DNA from: Streptomyces spinoverrucosus
GTDB lineage: Bacteria; Actinomycetota; Actinomycetes; Streptomycetales; Streptomycetaceae
Assembly (NCBI RefSeq): GCF_015712165.1
Contig: NZ_JADPZX010000001.1
Location: 2,170,001 to 2,234,000, forward strand
DNA length: 64,000 nucleotides
Direction: 5' to 3'
A program made the position numbers and the translations under genes. The first letter of the stretch is position 1. Each line of letters starts with the position of its first letter. Positions 56,263 to 64,000 of this stretch are shown here, in pieces. Under the pieces are notes generated by a model. That model worked only from the letters and a program-made list of their open reading frames with translations, searched no databases and was not told where the DNA came from.

Positions 56263-58226
56263 GGCTTCAGCACCGCCACTCCGTAGCGGTCCAGGCGGAC
56301 CTCGTCGTGGACAGTCGTGTCGGTGAGCAGGTCGTGGTGCGCGCCGGGAACGGGGACGGTGACCGGTTCGCGCCCGTGGTTGAGCACGAAGAGCAGATCA
56401 CCCCGTCGAACGGCCTCGACGGTGACGGGCAGCCCGTCGAGCACCGGGCGGACCCGCGCGTCGGCGGCGATACGGGTGAGCAGCTCGCGCAGGGCGTCCG
56501 GCTCCGGAAGGGTCGAGACGTACCAGGCGCGGTCCTTGCGGAGGACGGCGGGGAGACCGTCCAGCTCGCCGCCCTTGTACGGGATCGTCTCACCGACCCC
56601 CGGCTCCGCCTCGATCTCCTCCGACCACAGGGTGCCGTCGAAGCCGTCGCAGGCGACCGACTCCCCCGCGTCCAGCGGCCACCACTCGTGCAGGGTGCCG
56701 ATGCCGAACAGCTCGCGCAGCCGGGCGTCCATGCCGCCGGGGCGGACGCGGTCGTCCTCGTCGGCGACGCCGGTGAGGAAGCCGCAGACGAGGGTGCCGC
56801 CCTGGTGGACGTACGACAGGAGGTTCTCGATCGCCGCGTCCGTGAGGACGTAGAGCTGGGGGACGATCACGAGGTTGTAGCCGGTCAGGTCGTGCTCGGG
56901 GTGCGCGAAGTCGGTGGCGAGGTGGGCCTCCCACAGGGCGCGGTGCCAGGCACGGAGTACGGCCGGGTAGTCGGCCTCGGTGGACAGGCGGCCGTCCTGG
57001 ACGCCGGCCCACCAGGCGTGCCAGTCGTGCAGGACGGCGATGTCGGCGTCGCTGTGGCTGCCGGCGACGTGCGGGCCGAGTTTCGCGAGCTCGGCGCCGA
57101 GCCGCTTGACCTCCTGGTACGTCCGGCCCCGCTCGCCCGCGTGGCTGACCATCCCGGAGTGGAACTTCTCCGCGCCCTGCCGGGACTGCCGCCACTGGAA
57201 GTAGCAGACGGCGTCCGCGCCCCGGGCCACGGCCTGCAGGGACCAGAGGCGGTTGAGTCCGCGGGGCTTGGGGTGGTTCACGCCGCGCCAGTTGACCGGG
57301 CCGGCGGCCTGCTCCATCAGCATCCAGGGGCCGCGTGCCTGGGAACGGGTCATGTCCTGGACGAGAGCACCGCTCTGGGCGCCGAGCGGGTCGCGCGGGT
57401 CCGGGTAGAGGTCGACGGAGACGACGTCCTCCTCCTCGGCCCAGCGCCAGGCGTCCTGGCCGATCCACAGCGGCATGAAGTTGCTGGTCACGGGGATGTG
57501 CGGGGTGTGACGGCGGACGATGTCGCGCTCGGCGACGTAGCACTCCAGGAGCATGTCGGAGGTGAAGCGCCGGAAGTCGAGCACCTGCGTGGGGTTCTTC
57601 ATGTAGTGGGCGTGGCGGGGCGGCAGGATGCCGGCCCAGGTGTCGTAGCGCTGGCTCCAGAAGGCGGTGCCCCAGGCGGTGTTGAGGGCGTCGAGGGTGC
57701 CGTATCGGGCCTTCAGCCAGTTTCTGAAGCGGTCGGCGGCCTCGTCGCCGTAGTCGAAGGTGCAGTACTCGTTGTTGATGTGCCACAGGGTGAGGGCGGG
57801 GTGGCTGCCGTAGCGGGCGGCCAGGTCCTCGGTGATGGCGGCGGCGTGGCGGCGGTAGGTGGAACTGGAGTGGGAGAAGTGCTGGCGTCCGCCCCACAGT
57901 TCGACGCGGCCGTCGGCGTCGCGGGGCAGGGTGTCGGGGTGCAGCCGGCCCAGCCAGGGGGGTGGGGAGGCGGTGGGGGTGGCGAGGACGACGCCGATGC
58001 CGTTGTCGTGCATGAGGTCCATCAGGCGGTCCAGCCAGCCGAAGTCGCGCTGTCCCGGGGCCGGTTCGAGCTGCGACCAGGAGAAGACGCCGAGGGTGAC
58101 GGAGTTGACGCCGGCGGCCTTCATCAGGCGTACGTCGTCGGGCCAGGTCTCCTCGGGCCACTGCTCGGGGTTGTAGTCGCCGCCGAAGAGGAGGCGGTCG
58201 CGGGTGACGTCGCCGAGGTCGGGCAT
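56259..58226 (-). CDS. GH42 beta-galactosidase
   Basis: A 655-residue intracellular GH42 enzyme. Acid/base Glu153 (WHINNEY) and nucleophile Glu305 (MLMEQAAGPVNW) are present; after the barrel come the trimerisation and C-terminal beta domains. Start ATG 58226 overlaps the GH74 stop (TGATG), and its own stop overlaps the GH95 start (ATGA), so three enzymes are coupled. In this context it would take terminal beta-Gal from imported oligosaccharides; arabinosidase activity exists in the family. Confidence 0.95.
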   Translation of the reverse strand: MPDLGDVTRDRLLFGGDYNPEQWPEETWPDDVRLMKAAGVNSVTLGVFSWSQLEPAPGQRDFGWLDRLMDLMHDNGIGVVLATPTASPPPWLGRLHPDTLPRDADGRVELWGGRQHFSHSSSTYRRHAAAITEDLAARYGSHPALTLWHINNEYCTFDYGDEAADRFRNWLKARYGTLDALNTAWGTAFWSQRYDTWAGILPPRHAHYMKNPTQVLDFRRFTSDMLLECYVAERDIVRRHTPHIPVTSNFMPLWIGQDAWRWAEEEDVVSVDLYPDPRDPLGAQSGALVQDMTRSQARGPWMLMEQAAGPVNWRGVNHPKPRGLNRLWSLQAVARGADAVCYFQWRQSRQGAEKFHSGMVSHAGERGRTYQEVKRLGAELAKLGPHVAGSHSDADIAVLHDWHAWWAGVQDGRLSTEADYPAVLRAWHRALWEAHLATDFAHPEHDLTGYNLVIVPQLYVLTDAAIENLLSYVHQGGTLVCGFLTGVADEDDRVRPGGMDARLRELFGIGTLHEWWPLDAGESVACDGFDGTLWSEEIEAEPGVGETIPYKGGELDGLPAVLRKDRAWYVSTLPEPDALRELLTRIAADARVRPVLDGLPVTVEAVRRGDLLFVLNHGREPVTVPVPGAHHDLLTDTTVHDEVRLDRYGVAVLKP

Positions 58227-60433
58227 CACACGGGCTCCCCGTACTGGATGCCGCGCCCGTTGGTGGCGAGGTAGACGCGGCCGTGGATGCGTGGATCGCC
58301 GGTGATCACCTCGCCGGTCCAGCCCCACTGGTGGTCGTCGTCGTTGATGCGGACCCACGTCCTCGCCTCGTCGTCGGAGCGGTGGACGGCGGTGCTGGTG
58401 TCGGTGGAGCCGACCAGGTAGATCGCCGGGTAGCCGGCGCCGTCGGCGGCCTTGCCGAAGCCGAGGGTGTACGAGGCCCAGCAGCTGGTGATCTTGGCGA
58501 AGGTCGCCCCGCCGTCGGTGGACCGGTAGAGGCCGTTCCACTTGAGGCTCAGCCACAGGTCGCCGGACCGGCCCGGCGCCGCGGCCAGCCGGAACTGGCT
58601 GTCCCCGGAGGGCAGACCGCCCGCACGCTCGGTGAAGCTGAGGCCACTGTCAGTGCTGGCGTATAGCGTTCCTGTGTCGGTGTCGTACGCGTAGAAGAGC
58701 GTCGGGTCGGCCGGGTCGGCGACCGGCGTGGCGCCCTTCGGGAAGGAGGAGACCTCGGACCAGGTCGCGCCGTTGTCGGCGGATCGGTGGGTTGCGTACT
58801 TCGTGCCGTCCCAGTGCACGAAGGACCACAGCAGCACGCTGCCGTCGGCGTTGGTGGCGATCGGGCCCGGTGCGCTCTTGGCGATGTCGGGCTGGGCCGC
58901 GAAGGGCGCCCAGGTCCGTCCGCCGTCGTTCGAGTGAGCGCCGTTGCCGTGATCGCCCCACCCGGTGCGCACGACGTACGCCGGCCTGCCCGCGGCCTGC
59001 GCGAGTCCCGTCGCCGACCCGAACACGGGGTTCGTCGCCATGCCGCGGGACGGGGACGCCGTGAGCCGCTCGTGGTACATCACGCCGATGTCCCTGGACC
59101 CGCTGATCAGGTGCGCCTCTCCGACCGGGGGCGAGATCAGCTGGACCACGGACGCCTCCTCCAGGCCACGGATCTGCGGGGCCCAGTGCTTCAGGTCCCG
59201 CGTTCCGTAGAGCGTCGCGCCGGTGCCGTAGACGATGTGCCGCGAGTCGTACGGGTCGACGGCGAGCGCCTGGATCCACCAGCCGAACTTGGGCTGCTGT
59301 CCACCCCACTTGAGGAAAGGAGTCTCGGCCACGTCGAACACAGCGGTGTCCTTCAGGGAGGTCCAGCCGCGCCCGCCGTCGGTGGACCGGAAGAGCGTGT
59401 CGACGGCGGCCCACCGGTTGTTGGTGGACACGACGACGGTGCCGGGACGGCGGGCGTCGACGGCGACACCGCCGTAGCCGAAGGTGTCGGTGGCGCCGTC
59501 GGGGGCGGTTCCGCCCGGCTTCACCGGCGTGACGTCGGTCCAGGTGCCGGTCGCGGTGGCGAGCCGGTGCACGCTGCCGTCGGACTGGCCGTTGGGGCCG
59601 GACGCGTTGGCGTACGTCACGTACAGCGCGCGGGTGTGGCGGTCGTAGGCGGCGCGGATCGGGACCCTGGCGGCGGGGCCCGTGGGTTGGCCGGGGACGG
59701 CCGTCCAGGTGGTGCCGTCGGTGGTGCGGAACAGGTTGGCGGAGGCGCCGTCGGCGTCGCCCCAGCCGGCGTACACGACCCGTCCGGCGGCGACGAGGAA
59801 GGTGACGCCCTGCCCGGAGGCGCTCGGCGTGGCCGGGAAGCCGGTCGCCGGTGCCCAGGTGGCGCCCCGGTCGGTGGACTTGAGCAGTCCGTCGTGCCGG
59901 GTGCCGAGCCACAGGGTGTCACTGTCCCGGGGATCGACGAGCAGCCGCTCGCCGGTCCCCCGGCCGTCCTCGTTGGCGCCGAGCTTCACGGTGAGGTCGG
60001 TACGGGTCCAGGTGGCGCCGCGATCCTCGGAACGCAGGACGGCGCCGTTTCCGGCCCAGGGCTGGGAGTAGGTGCCGAGGGCGAGATAGAGGCGGTCGCG
60101 ATGCGCCGGGTCGACGGCCATCGCCTCCACCCCGAGGAGGTTCCAGTCGTCCCAGCCGAGGTGATCGGTGAGCGGCGTCCAGCGCGCGACGCGGTCGTCC
60201 CACCGGTAGGCACCCCCGATGTCCGTGCGCGCGTAGGCGAGGCCGCGCACGGAGGGGTGGAAGAGGACGCCGGTGACGAATCCGGTGCCGCCGATGACGG
60301 CGTTGCGCCAGCGGTAGGTGGGGGGCGTGGTGGCTGCGTGGGCGGGGCTGCGGAGGGCGGGGACGACGCTGACCGCAGCGGTGACGGCAACTCCGGCAAG
60401 AACGGCGCGTCTACCGGGCTGGAACGTGCGCAT
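58226..60433 (-). CDS. Secreted GH74 xyloglucanase
   Basis: A 735-residue secreted GH74 enzyme: twin-arginine signal (GRRAVLAGVAV, cleavage near AHA 33) and two seven-bladed propellers with repeated STDGG/W-type Asp-box motifs (RTTDGTTW, RSTDGG). Asp71 (RTDIGGAYRW) and Asp448 (SGSRDIG) are the expected catalytic pair of GH74 xyloglucanases. It has no C-terminal binding module. ATG at 60433 has GAGG upstream. It follows the second permease gene, with a dispersed repeat between them, and is coupled to GH42. Confidence 0.95.
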   Translation of the reverse strand: MRTFQPGRRAVLAGVAVTAAVSVVPALRSPAHAATTPPTYRWRNAVIGGTGFVTGVLFHPSVRGLAYARTDIGGAYRWDDRVARWTPLTDHLGWDDWNLLGVEAMAVDPAHRDRLYLALGTYSQPWAGNGAVLRSEDRGATWTRTDLTVKLGANEDGRGTGERLLVDPRDSDTLWLGTRHDGLLKSTDRGATWAPATGFPATPSASGQGVTFLVAAGRVVYAGWGDADGASANLFRTTDGTTWTAVPGQPTGPAARVPIRAAYDRHTRALYVTYANASGPNGQSDGSVHRLATATGTWTDVTPVKPGGTAPDGATDTFGYGGVAVDARRPGTVVVSTNNRWAAVDTLFRSTDGGRGWTSLKDTAVFDVAETPFLKWGGQQPKFGWWIQALAVDPYDSRHIVYGTGATLYGTRDLKHWAPQIRGLEEASVVQLISPPVGEAHLISGSRDIGVMYHERLTASPSRGMATNPVFGSATGLAQAAGRPAYVVRTGWGDHGNGAHSNDGGRTWAPFAAQPDIAKSAPGPIATNADGSVLLWSFVHWDGTKYATHRSADNGATWSEVSSFPKGATPVADPADPTLFYAYDTDTGTLYASTDSGLSFTERAGGLPSGDSQFRLAAAPGRSGDLWLSLKWNGLYRSTDGGATFAKITSCWASYTLGFGKAADGAGYPAIYLVGSTDTSTAVHRSDDEARTWVRINDDDHQWGWTGEVITGDPRIHGRVYLATNGRGIQYGEPV

Positions 60434-60472
60434 GGCTTACCTCGACTTTTGAGAGAGGGGACGTGAGAAACC

Positions 60473-60538
60473 AGGGGCGCGGGGCTGTGTCGGCATGCGG
60501 CTCCGCCGCGTGGGCGCGACCAGCCACGAACAACCCGC
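60473..60538 (+). repeat. 66-base dispersed repeat, copy B
   Basis: Complement of copy A (34291-34356) with few changes; lies in the 148-base space between the permease and GH74 genes and could affect read-through in the operon. Confidence 0.85.
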
Positions 60539-60581
60539 GACCGAGAGACAACGGAAGCTCCCGAACCCACCAGCTCGGGCT

Positions 60582-61532
60582 TCAGCCCTTGACGGCCCCC
60601 GTGAGCATGCCCTTCTTGAAATGCCGCTGGACGAACGGCGACAACACAGCGACCGGAACCAACGCGAGCACCATCACGGCCATCTGAATCGCCAGCGCGG
60701 AAATCTGCCCCGTGTTGATCTGCGCGCTCAACCCCACCGGCCGCTGCTGCTTCTGCACCAGCTGGATCATCACGTTCTGCAGCGGCATCATGTCCTGATC
60801 GGTCAGATAGATGGACGCGTTGAACCACGCGCTCCAGTAACCCACCGCGTAGAACAGCGCGATCACCGCGAGCACCGCCCGGGACAGCGGCATGACGATC
60901 TGCCACAGAATGCGCCACTCCCCCGCACCGTCGATCCGCGCGCTGTCGATCAGTTCGGGCGAGATGCCCATGAAGAACGCCCGCAGCACGAGGATGTTGA
61001 ACACGCTCACCGCGCTCGGCAGGATCAGCGCCAGATAGGTGTCCGTGAGGCCGAGCGCCTGCACGAGCAGATACGTCGGAATGAGCCCCGCGCCGAAGAA
61101 CATCGTGGCGAGCAGCGTCATCAGGATCCAGCGGTGCCCGAGCGACCCGCTCCGCGACAACCCGTAGGCGCACAGCACGGACACCGCCATGCTGAACAGC
61201 GTGCCGACGAGCGTGACGCCCAGACTCACCAGCGCGGCCCGCTGCACCTGGCCGCCACCGAGCAGCTCCTGGTAGGCGATGAAGGTGATGTCCTTCGGGA
61301 TCACCACCAGGCCGCCCGTCTCGTCGATGGTCTGCTTCGAGGACAGGCTGGTGACGACGACGATCCACAGCGGGAACAGGATCGCGAAGCAGGCGAAGAA
61401 GAGCACGATGCCCTTGGCGGCGAGACCGGCCTTGGCCGGCTCCTCCTCCCAGGCAGGCCGGGGCGGGGCGGCCCAGCGGCTCGGACGGCGCACCGGCTCG
61501 TTCGCCGGCGGTCGGTCGACGACGGCGGTCAC
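60582..61532 (-). CDS. Carbohydrate ABC transporter permease (YtcP/MalG type)
   Basis: A 316-residue permease with six membrane segments and the EAA loop LIDSARIDGAGEWRILWQIV, starting at GTG 61532 (GTGA overlap with the other permease). The Pro-rich start before the first helix is cytoplasmic. It pairs with the LplB-type permease and the large binding protein; family members import oligosaccharides. There is no ATPase gene here, so a shared one (MsiK-like) is assumed. Confidence 0.93.
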   Translation of the reverse strand: MTAVVDRPPANEPVRRPSRWAAPPRPAWEEEPAKAGLAAKGIVLFFACFAILFPLWIVVVTSLSSKQTIDETGGLVVIPKDITFIAYQELLGGGQVQRAALVSLGVTLVGTLFSMAVSVLCAYGLSRSGSLGHRWILMTLLATMFFGAGLIPTYLLVQALGLTDTYLALILPSAVSVFNILVLRAFFMGISPELIDSARIDGAGEWRILWQIVMPLSRAVLAVIALFYAVGYWSAWFNASIYLTDQDMMPLQNVMIQLVQKQQRPVGLSAQINTGQISALAIQMAVMVLALVPVAVLSPFVQRHFKKGMLTGAVKG

Positions 61533-62563
61533 TTCTTGTACACCCCCTGCTCGCCCATGAGATGAGCGACCTTGTTCGCCACGAGGACGAGGGTCAGTCC
61601 GACGATGCCCTTGATCAGCCCCGCGGCCGCCGCGTAGCTGAAGTCCTGGTTGCGGATGCCGTTCCACCACACGTAGGTGTCGAGGACCTCGGAGGCCTCC
61701 GGCCCCACCGCGTCGCGTTGCAGCAGCAGTTGCTCGAAGCCGACGGTGAGGGCGTCGCCGACGCGCAGCACCAGCAGCAGGGCGATGACCGGGCGCAGCG
61801 CGGGCAGGGTGATGTGCCACATGCGCCGCCGGCGCCCGGCGCCGTCCATGGCGGCCGCCTCGTACAGGTCGGTGCTGACGGAGGACAGGGCCGCGAGGAA
61901 GACGATGATGCCCCAGCCGGCGTCCTTCCAGACCATCTCCAGGGTGACCAGGTACTTGAAGACTTCCGGGTCGGTCATGATGTCGAAGCCGCTGTACCCG
62001 TGCTCGCGCAGGGTCTGGGCGATGATGCCGGCGCCGCCGAAGATCTGCTGGAAGACGGTGATGACCAGCACCCAGGAGAAGAAGTGCGGCAGGTACATGA
62101 TCGCCTGGGCCACCGCCCGGACCCGGGGCCTGATCAGGCTGTTGATGAGCAGCGCGAGCAGGATCGGGACCGGGAAGTAGAGCACCAGCTGGAGGAAGAA
62201 CAGCACGAAGGTGTTCTGCACCGCGTGCCAGAACTCCGAGTCGGCGAGGACCCGCTCGAACTGCGCCAGGCCCGCCCAGGGACTGTGGAAGATGGCGACG
62301 AAGCCGTTGTCGCTGACGTACGGGTCGTAGTCCTGGAAGGCGACGACATTGCCGAGGATCGGCACGTAGTTGAAGACGAGCACCAGCAGCACGGCCGGGA
62401 CCGTCATGAGGAGAAGCGTCCGGTCCCGTCGGAAACGGATCCGCAGGCTCAGCTTCCCGGTTCCTCGTTTCTTCCCGCCGCCGACGGCACCGCCGGAGGC
62501 CCCCGGAGTCTTCACCGGTGTGTTCGCCTCGGCTCTGCTGCGAGGCACCGTGCTGTGGGACAC
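61529..62563 (-). CDS. Carbohydrate ABC transporter permease (LplB type)
   Basis: A 344-residue permease, LplB type, with a basic N-terminal extension, six membrane segments and the EAA loop DLYEAAAMDGAGRRRRMWHI. The motif VAFQDYDP after the first helix is typical of this branch. GTG at 62563 has AAGGAG 6 bases upstream. It is transcribed after the binding-protein gene and coupled to the second permease. Confidence 0.94.
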   Translation of the reverse strand: MSHSTVPRSRAEANTPVKTPGASGGAVGGGKKRGTGKLSLRIRFRRDRTLLLMTVPAVLLVLVFNYVPILGNVVAFQDYDPYVSDNGFVAIFHSPWAGLAQFERVLADSEFWHAVQNTFVLFFLQLVLYFPVPILLALLINSLIRPRVRAVAQAIMYLPHFFSWVLVITVFQQIFGGAGIIAQTLREHGYSGFDIMTDPEVFKYLVTLEMVWKDAGWGIIVFLAALSSVSTDLYEAAAMDGAGRRRRMWHITLPALRPVIALLLVLRVGDALTVGFEQLLLQRDAVGPEASEVLDTYVWWNGIRNQDFSYAAAAGLIKGIVGLTLVLVANKVAHLMGEQGVYKK

Positions 62564-62589
62564 GGCCTTCTCCTTGCCTCAGCCCCGGA

Positions 62590-64000
62590 TCAGTTCGCCG
62601 AACCGTTGTCGTCGAGCAGCTTCTGGTACCAGGCCCGCAGATCGTCGCCGCCCTGCTTCTTCCAGTCGGACACGGCCTGCTGGACGTCGCTGATCTTCTT
62701 GCGGCCGCGTACGACGTCGTCCTCGAGCTGCTCGAAGTCGTCGGCGAGCGTGGCCCAGCGGTTGGGCTCGGTGACGGTCAGCCCGTAGAACGAGGACTTC
62801 TGGGTGAAGGCGCCCATGCGCTGCTGCCACTCGACCTGCTGCCGGGCGATCTCCGGCAGGTCGGGGTGGGCGATGTAGGCGGCGGGGTCGCCGGTGTAGT
62901 CGAAGGCGCCGTTGACCTCGTTGATGCCCTGCGAGGTCTTGGTGGGGACGCCGTCCTTCACCGTGTAGTCGGTGCCCTCGACACCGAAGACGGTGAGCAT
63001 GTACTCCTTGGTGCCGTACGGCGAGGCGCAGAAGTTGGCGATCGCGAGGAAGTCCCGGATCTGCTCCTTGGACGCCTTCTTGCTGACGAAGGTGAAGATG
63101 TTCGCCGGCTGGCTCGCCCACAGCCGGGGGTCTCCCCCGTCGTGGCCCCAGATGTCCAGCACACCCATCTCGAAGTTCTTGTTCTGGGTGCGCTGTTCGG
63201 CCGTCTTGCCCCACAGGTCGGAGATGTTCTGGTTGTAGACGAGGATCTGGCCCGCGGTGAACCGGTTGCCCGGGGTGCCCTGCGTCCCGCCCGCCCTGGC
63301 GTCCGGGTGGACCACCCCTGCCGCGTACAGCTTGCGGGTCCACTCCAGGGCTTCGAGGTACTCCTGCGTCTCGATCCGGTTGATCAGCTTGCCGTCGGCC
63401 TGGTTCCACCACAGTGCCTTGTCGCCGCCGGACAGCACGCCGAAGGTGAGAAACGCCGTCCACTTCATGTCGTCGCAGGCCCACACCCTGGCCCGGGCGT
63501 TCGTGGCCTCCTTGGCCCAGGCCAGGAAGTCCGCCGCCGACGTGGGCGGTTCGTAGCCCTCCTTGTCGAAGACGTCCTTGCGGTACATGGGAGCGATGTC
63601 GCTGACGGACGCCGCCGGCATCGGGATCGCGCGCAGTTGGCCGCCGAAGATGGAGCGCTGCCAGGCGTCGGTGGGGACGGCGGCGAGGTTCGGGTAGTCC
63701 TTGACCTTGTCGCCGGAGAGGTACTCCCCGAGGTCGGCGAACTTGGCGTTGATGGCGCTGGGTATCTTGCCGTTGAGGTTCCAGCCGGGGACCACGACGA
63801 CGTCCGGGATGTCGCTGGAGGCGAGGACGGCGCCGAGCTTCTCGTCGTAGGTGACGCCGTCCTGGTTCTGCCAGCTCGTCTCGACTCCGATGGCCTTGTT
63901 CATGGCCCGGTAGTACGGGTTGTCGTTGGACGGCGGGGTCCCCCAGAACGGGGCCATGATCCTGAGCCTGCTGCCCTTGCCGAGCTTCTCGGGCACGGCG
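62590..64000 (-). CDS. Extracellular solute-binding protein, LplA type, 5' end outside the window
   Basis: The last 469 residues of a large binding protein of the LplA group (usually about 550). The frame is open to the window edge, so the signal peptide and lipobox are not seen; the GTG at 63996 is not a start. SSDIPDVVVVPGWNLNGK, PMPAASVSDIAPMYRKDVFD and WAKEATNARARVW are typical. It is the first visible gene of the GH74-GH42-GH95-GH12 operon and likely binds the oligosaccharide produced by GH74 and GH12 enzymes. Confidence 0.93.
   Translation of the reverse strand, partial: AVPEKLGKGSRLRIMAPFWGTPPSNDNPYYRAMNKAIGVETSWQNQDGVTYDEKLGAVLASSDIPDVVVVPGWNLNGKIPSAINAKFADLGEYLSGDKVKDYPNLAAVPTDAWQRSIFGGQLRAIPMPAASVSDIAPMYRKDVFDKEGYEPPTSAADFLAWAKEATNARARVWACDDMKWTAFLTFGVLSGGDKALWWNQADGKLINRIETQEYLEALEWTRKLYAAGVVHPDARAGGTQGTPGNRFTAGQILVYNQNISDLWGKTAEQRTQNKNFEMGVLDIWGHDGGDPRLWASQPANIFTFVSKKASKEQIRDFLAIANFCASPYGTKEYMLTVFGVEGTDYTVKDGVPTKTSQGINEVNGAFDYTGDPAAYIAHPDLPEIARQQVEWQQRMGAFTQKSSFYGLTVTEPNRWATLADDFEQLEDDVVRGRKKISDVQQAVSDWKKQGGDDLRAWYQKLLDDNGSAN

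Overview
The window is a stretch of a high-GC actinomycete chromosome, almost certainly Streptomyces. The codon use has strong third-position G/C, GTG and TTG starts with GGAGG-type ribosome sites are common, secreted proteins and lipoproteins abound, and the housekeeping gene order (rimP-nusA-ylxR-infB-DUF503-rbfA-truB-ribF, then proS, ispG-rseP-dxr) is the one usual in that genus. I see no rRNA, tRNA, CRISPR array or intact mobile element.

Region 1 (1-16.5 kb) is a type VII (ESX-like) secretion locus. A plus-strand trio (a partial large DUF6571-like protein, a membrane-anchored Cys-rich protein and a lipoprotein) ends at a strong bidirectional hairpin. The minus-strand block then reads eccB, a mycosin, a small helical protein, a WXG/PPE-like protein with a long Pro/Gly tail, a second mycosin and two WXG100 proteins. 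The plus-strand block holds eccE, a coupled unknown gene and a ParA/MinD-type ATPase whose frame is broken in a C-rich tract. EccC and EccD are not in the window.

Region 2 (16.6-41 kb) is core genome. It holds ribF, a large protease-like/P-loop protein, the translation and ribosome-maturation genes, a lipoprotein/DUF4439 pair, a degenerate phosphotransferase-like protein, proS, two GNAT proteins, the MEP-pathway genes ispG and dxr around the site-2 protease gene rseP, a lamin-tail-domain secreted protein and an acyl-CoA dehydrogenase. Short dispersed repeats of Streptomyces type lie between some of these genes.

Region 3 (41-64 kb) is a plant-polysaccharide utilisation island that best fits xyloglucan. 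Secreted GH12 (two) and GH74 enzymes would cut the glucan backbone, CUT1-type ABC importers would bring in oligosaccharides, and GH31, GH42, GH95 and GH36 enzymes, without signal peptides, would remove xylosyl, galactosyl and fucosyl-type side groups inside the cell. Two LacI-family regulators sit beside matching palindromic operators (TCGAAGCGCTTCGA and TGTGACCGGTCACA). One ABC operon is damaged: its binding protein has lost its C-terminal half, its first permease has lost its N-terminal third, and the two remnants are joined. The GH95 gene also appears to lose its stop codon through one extra base in a G/C run. No ATPase gene is present, as expected if these importers share a common one such as MsiK.
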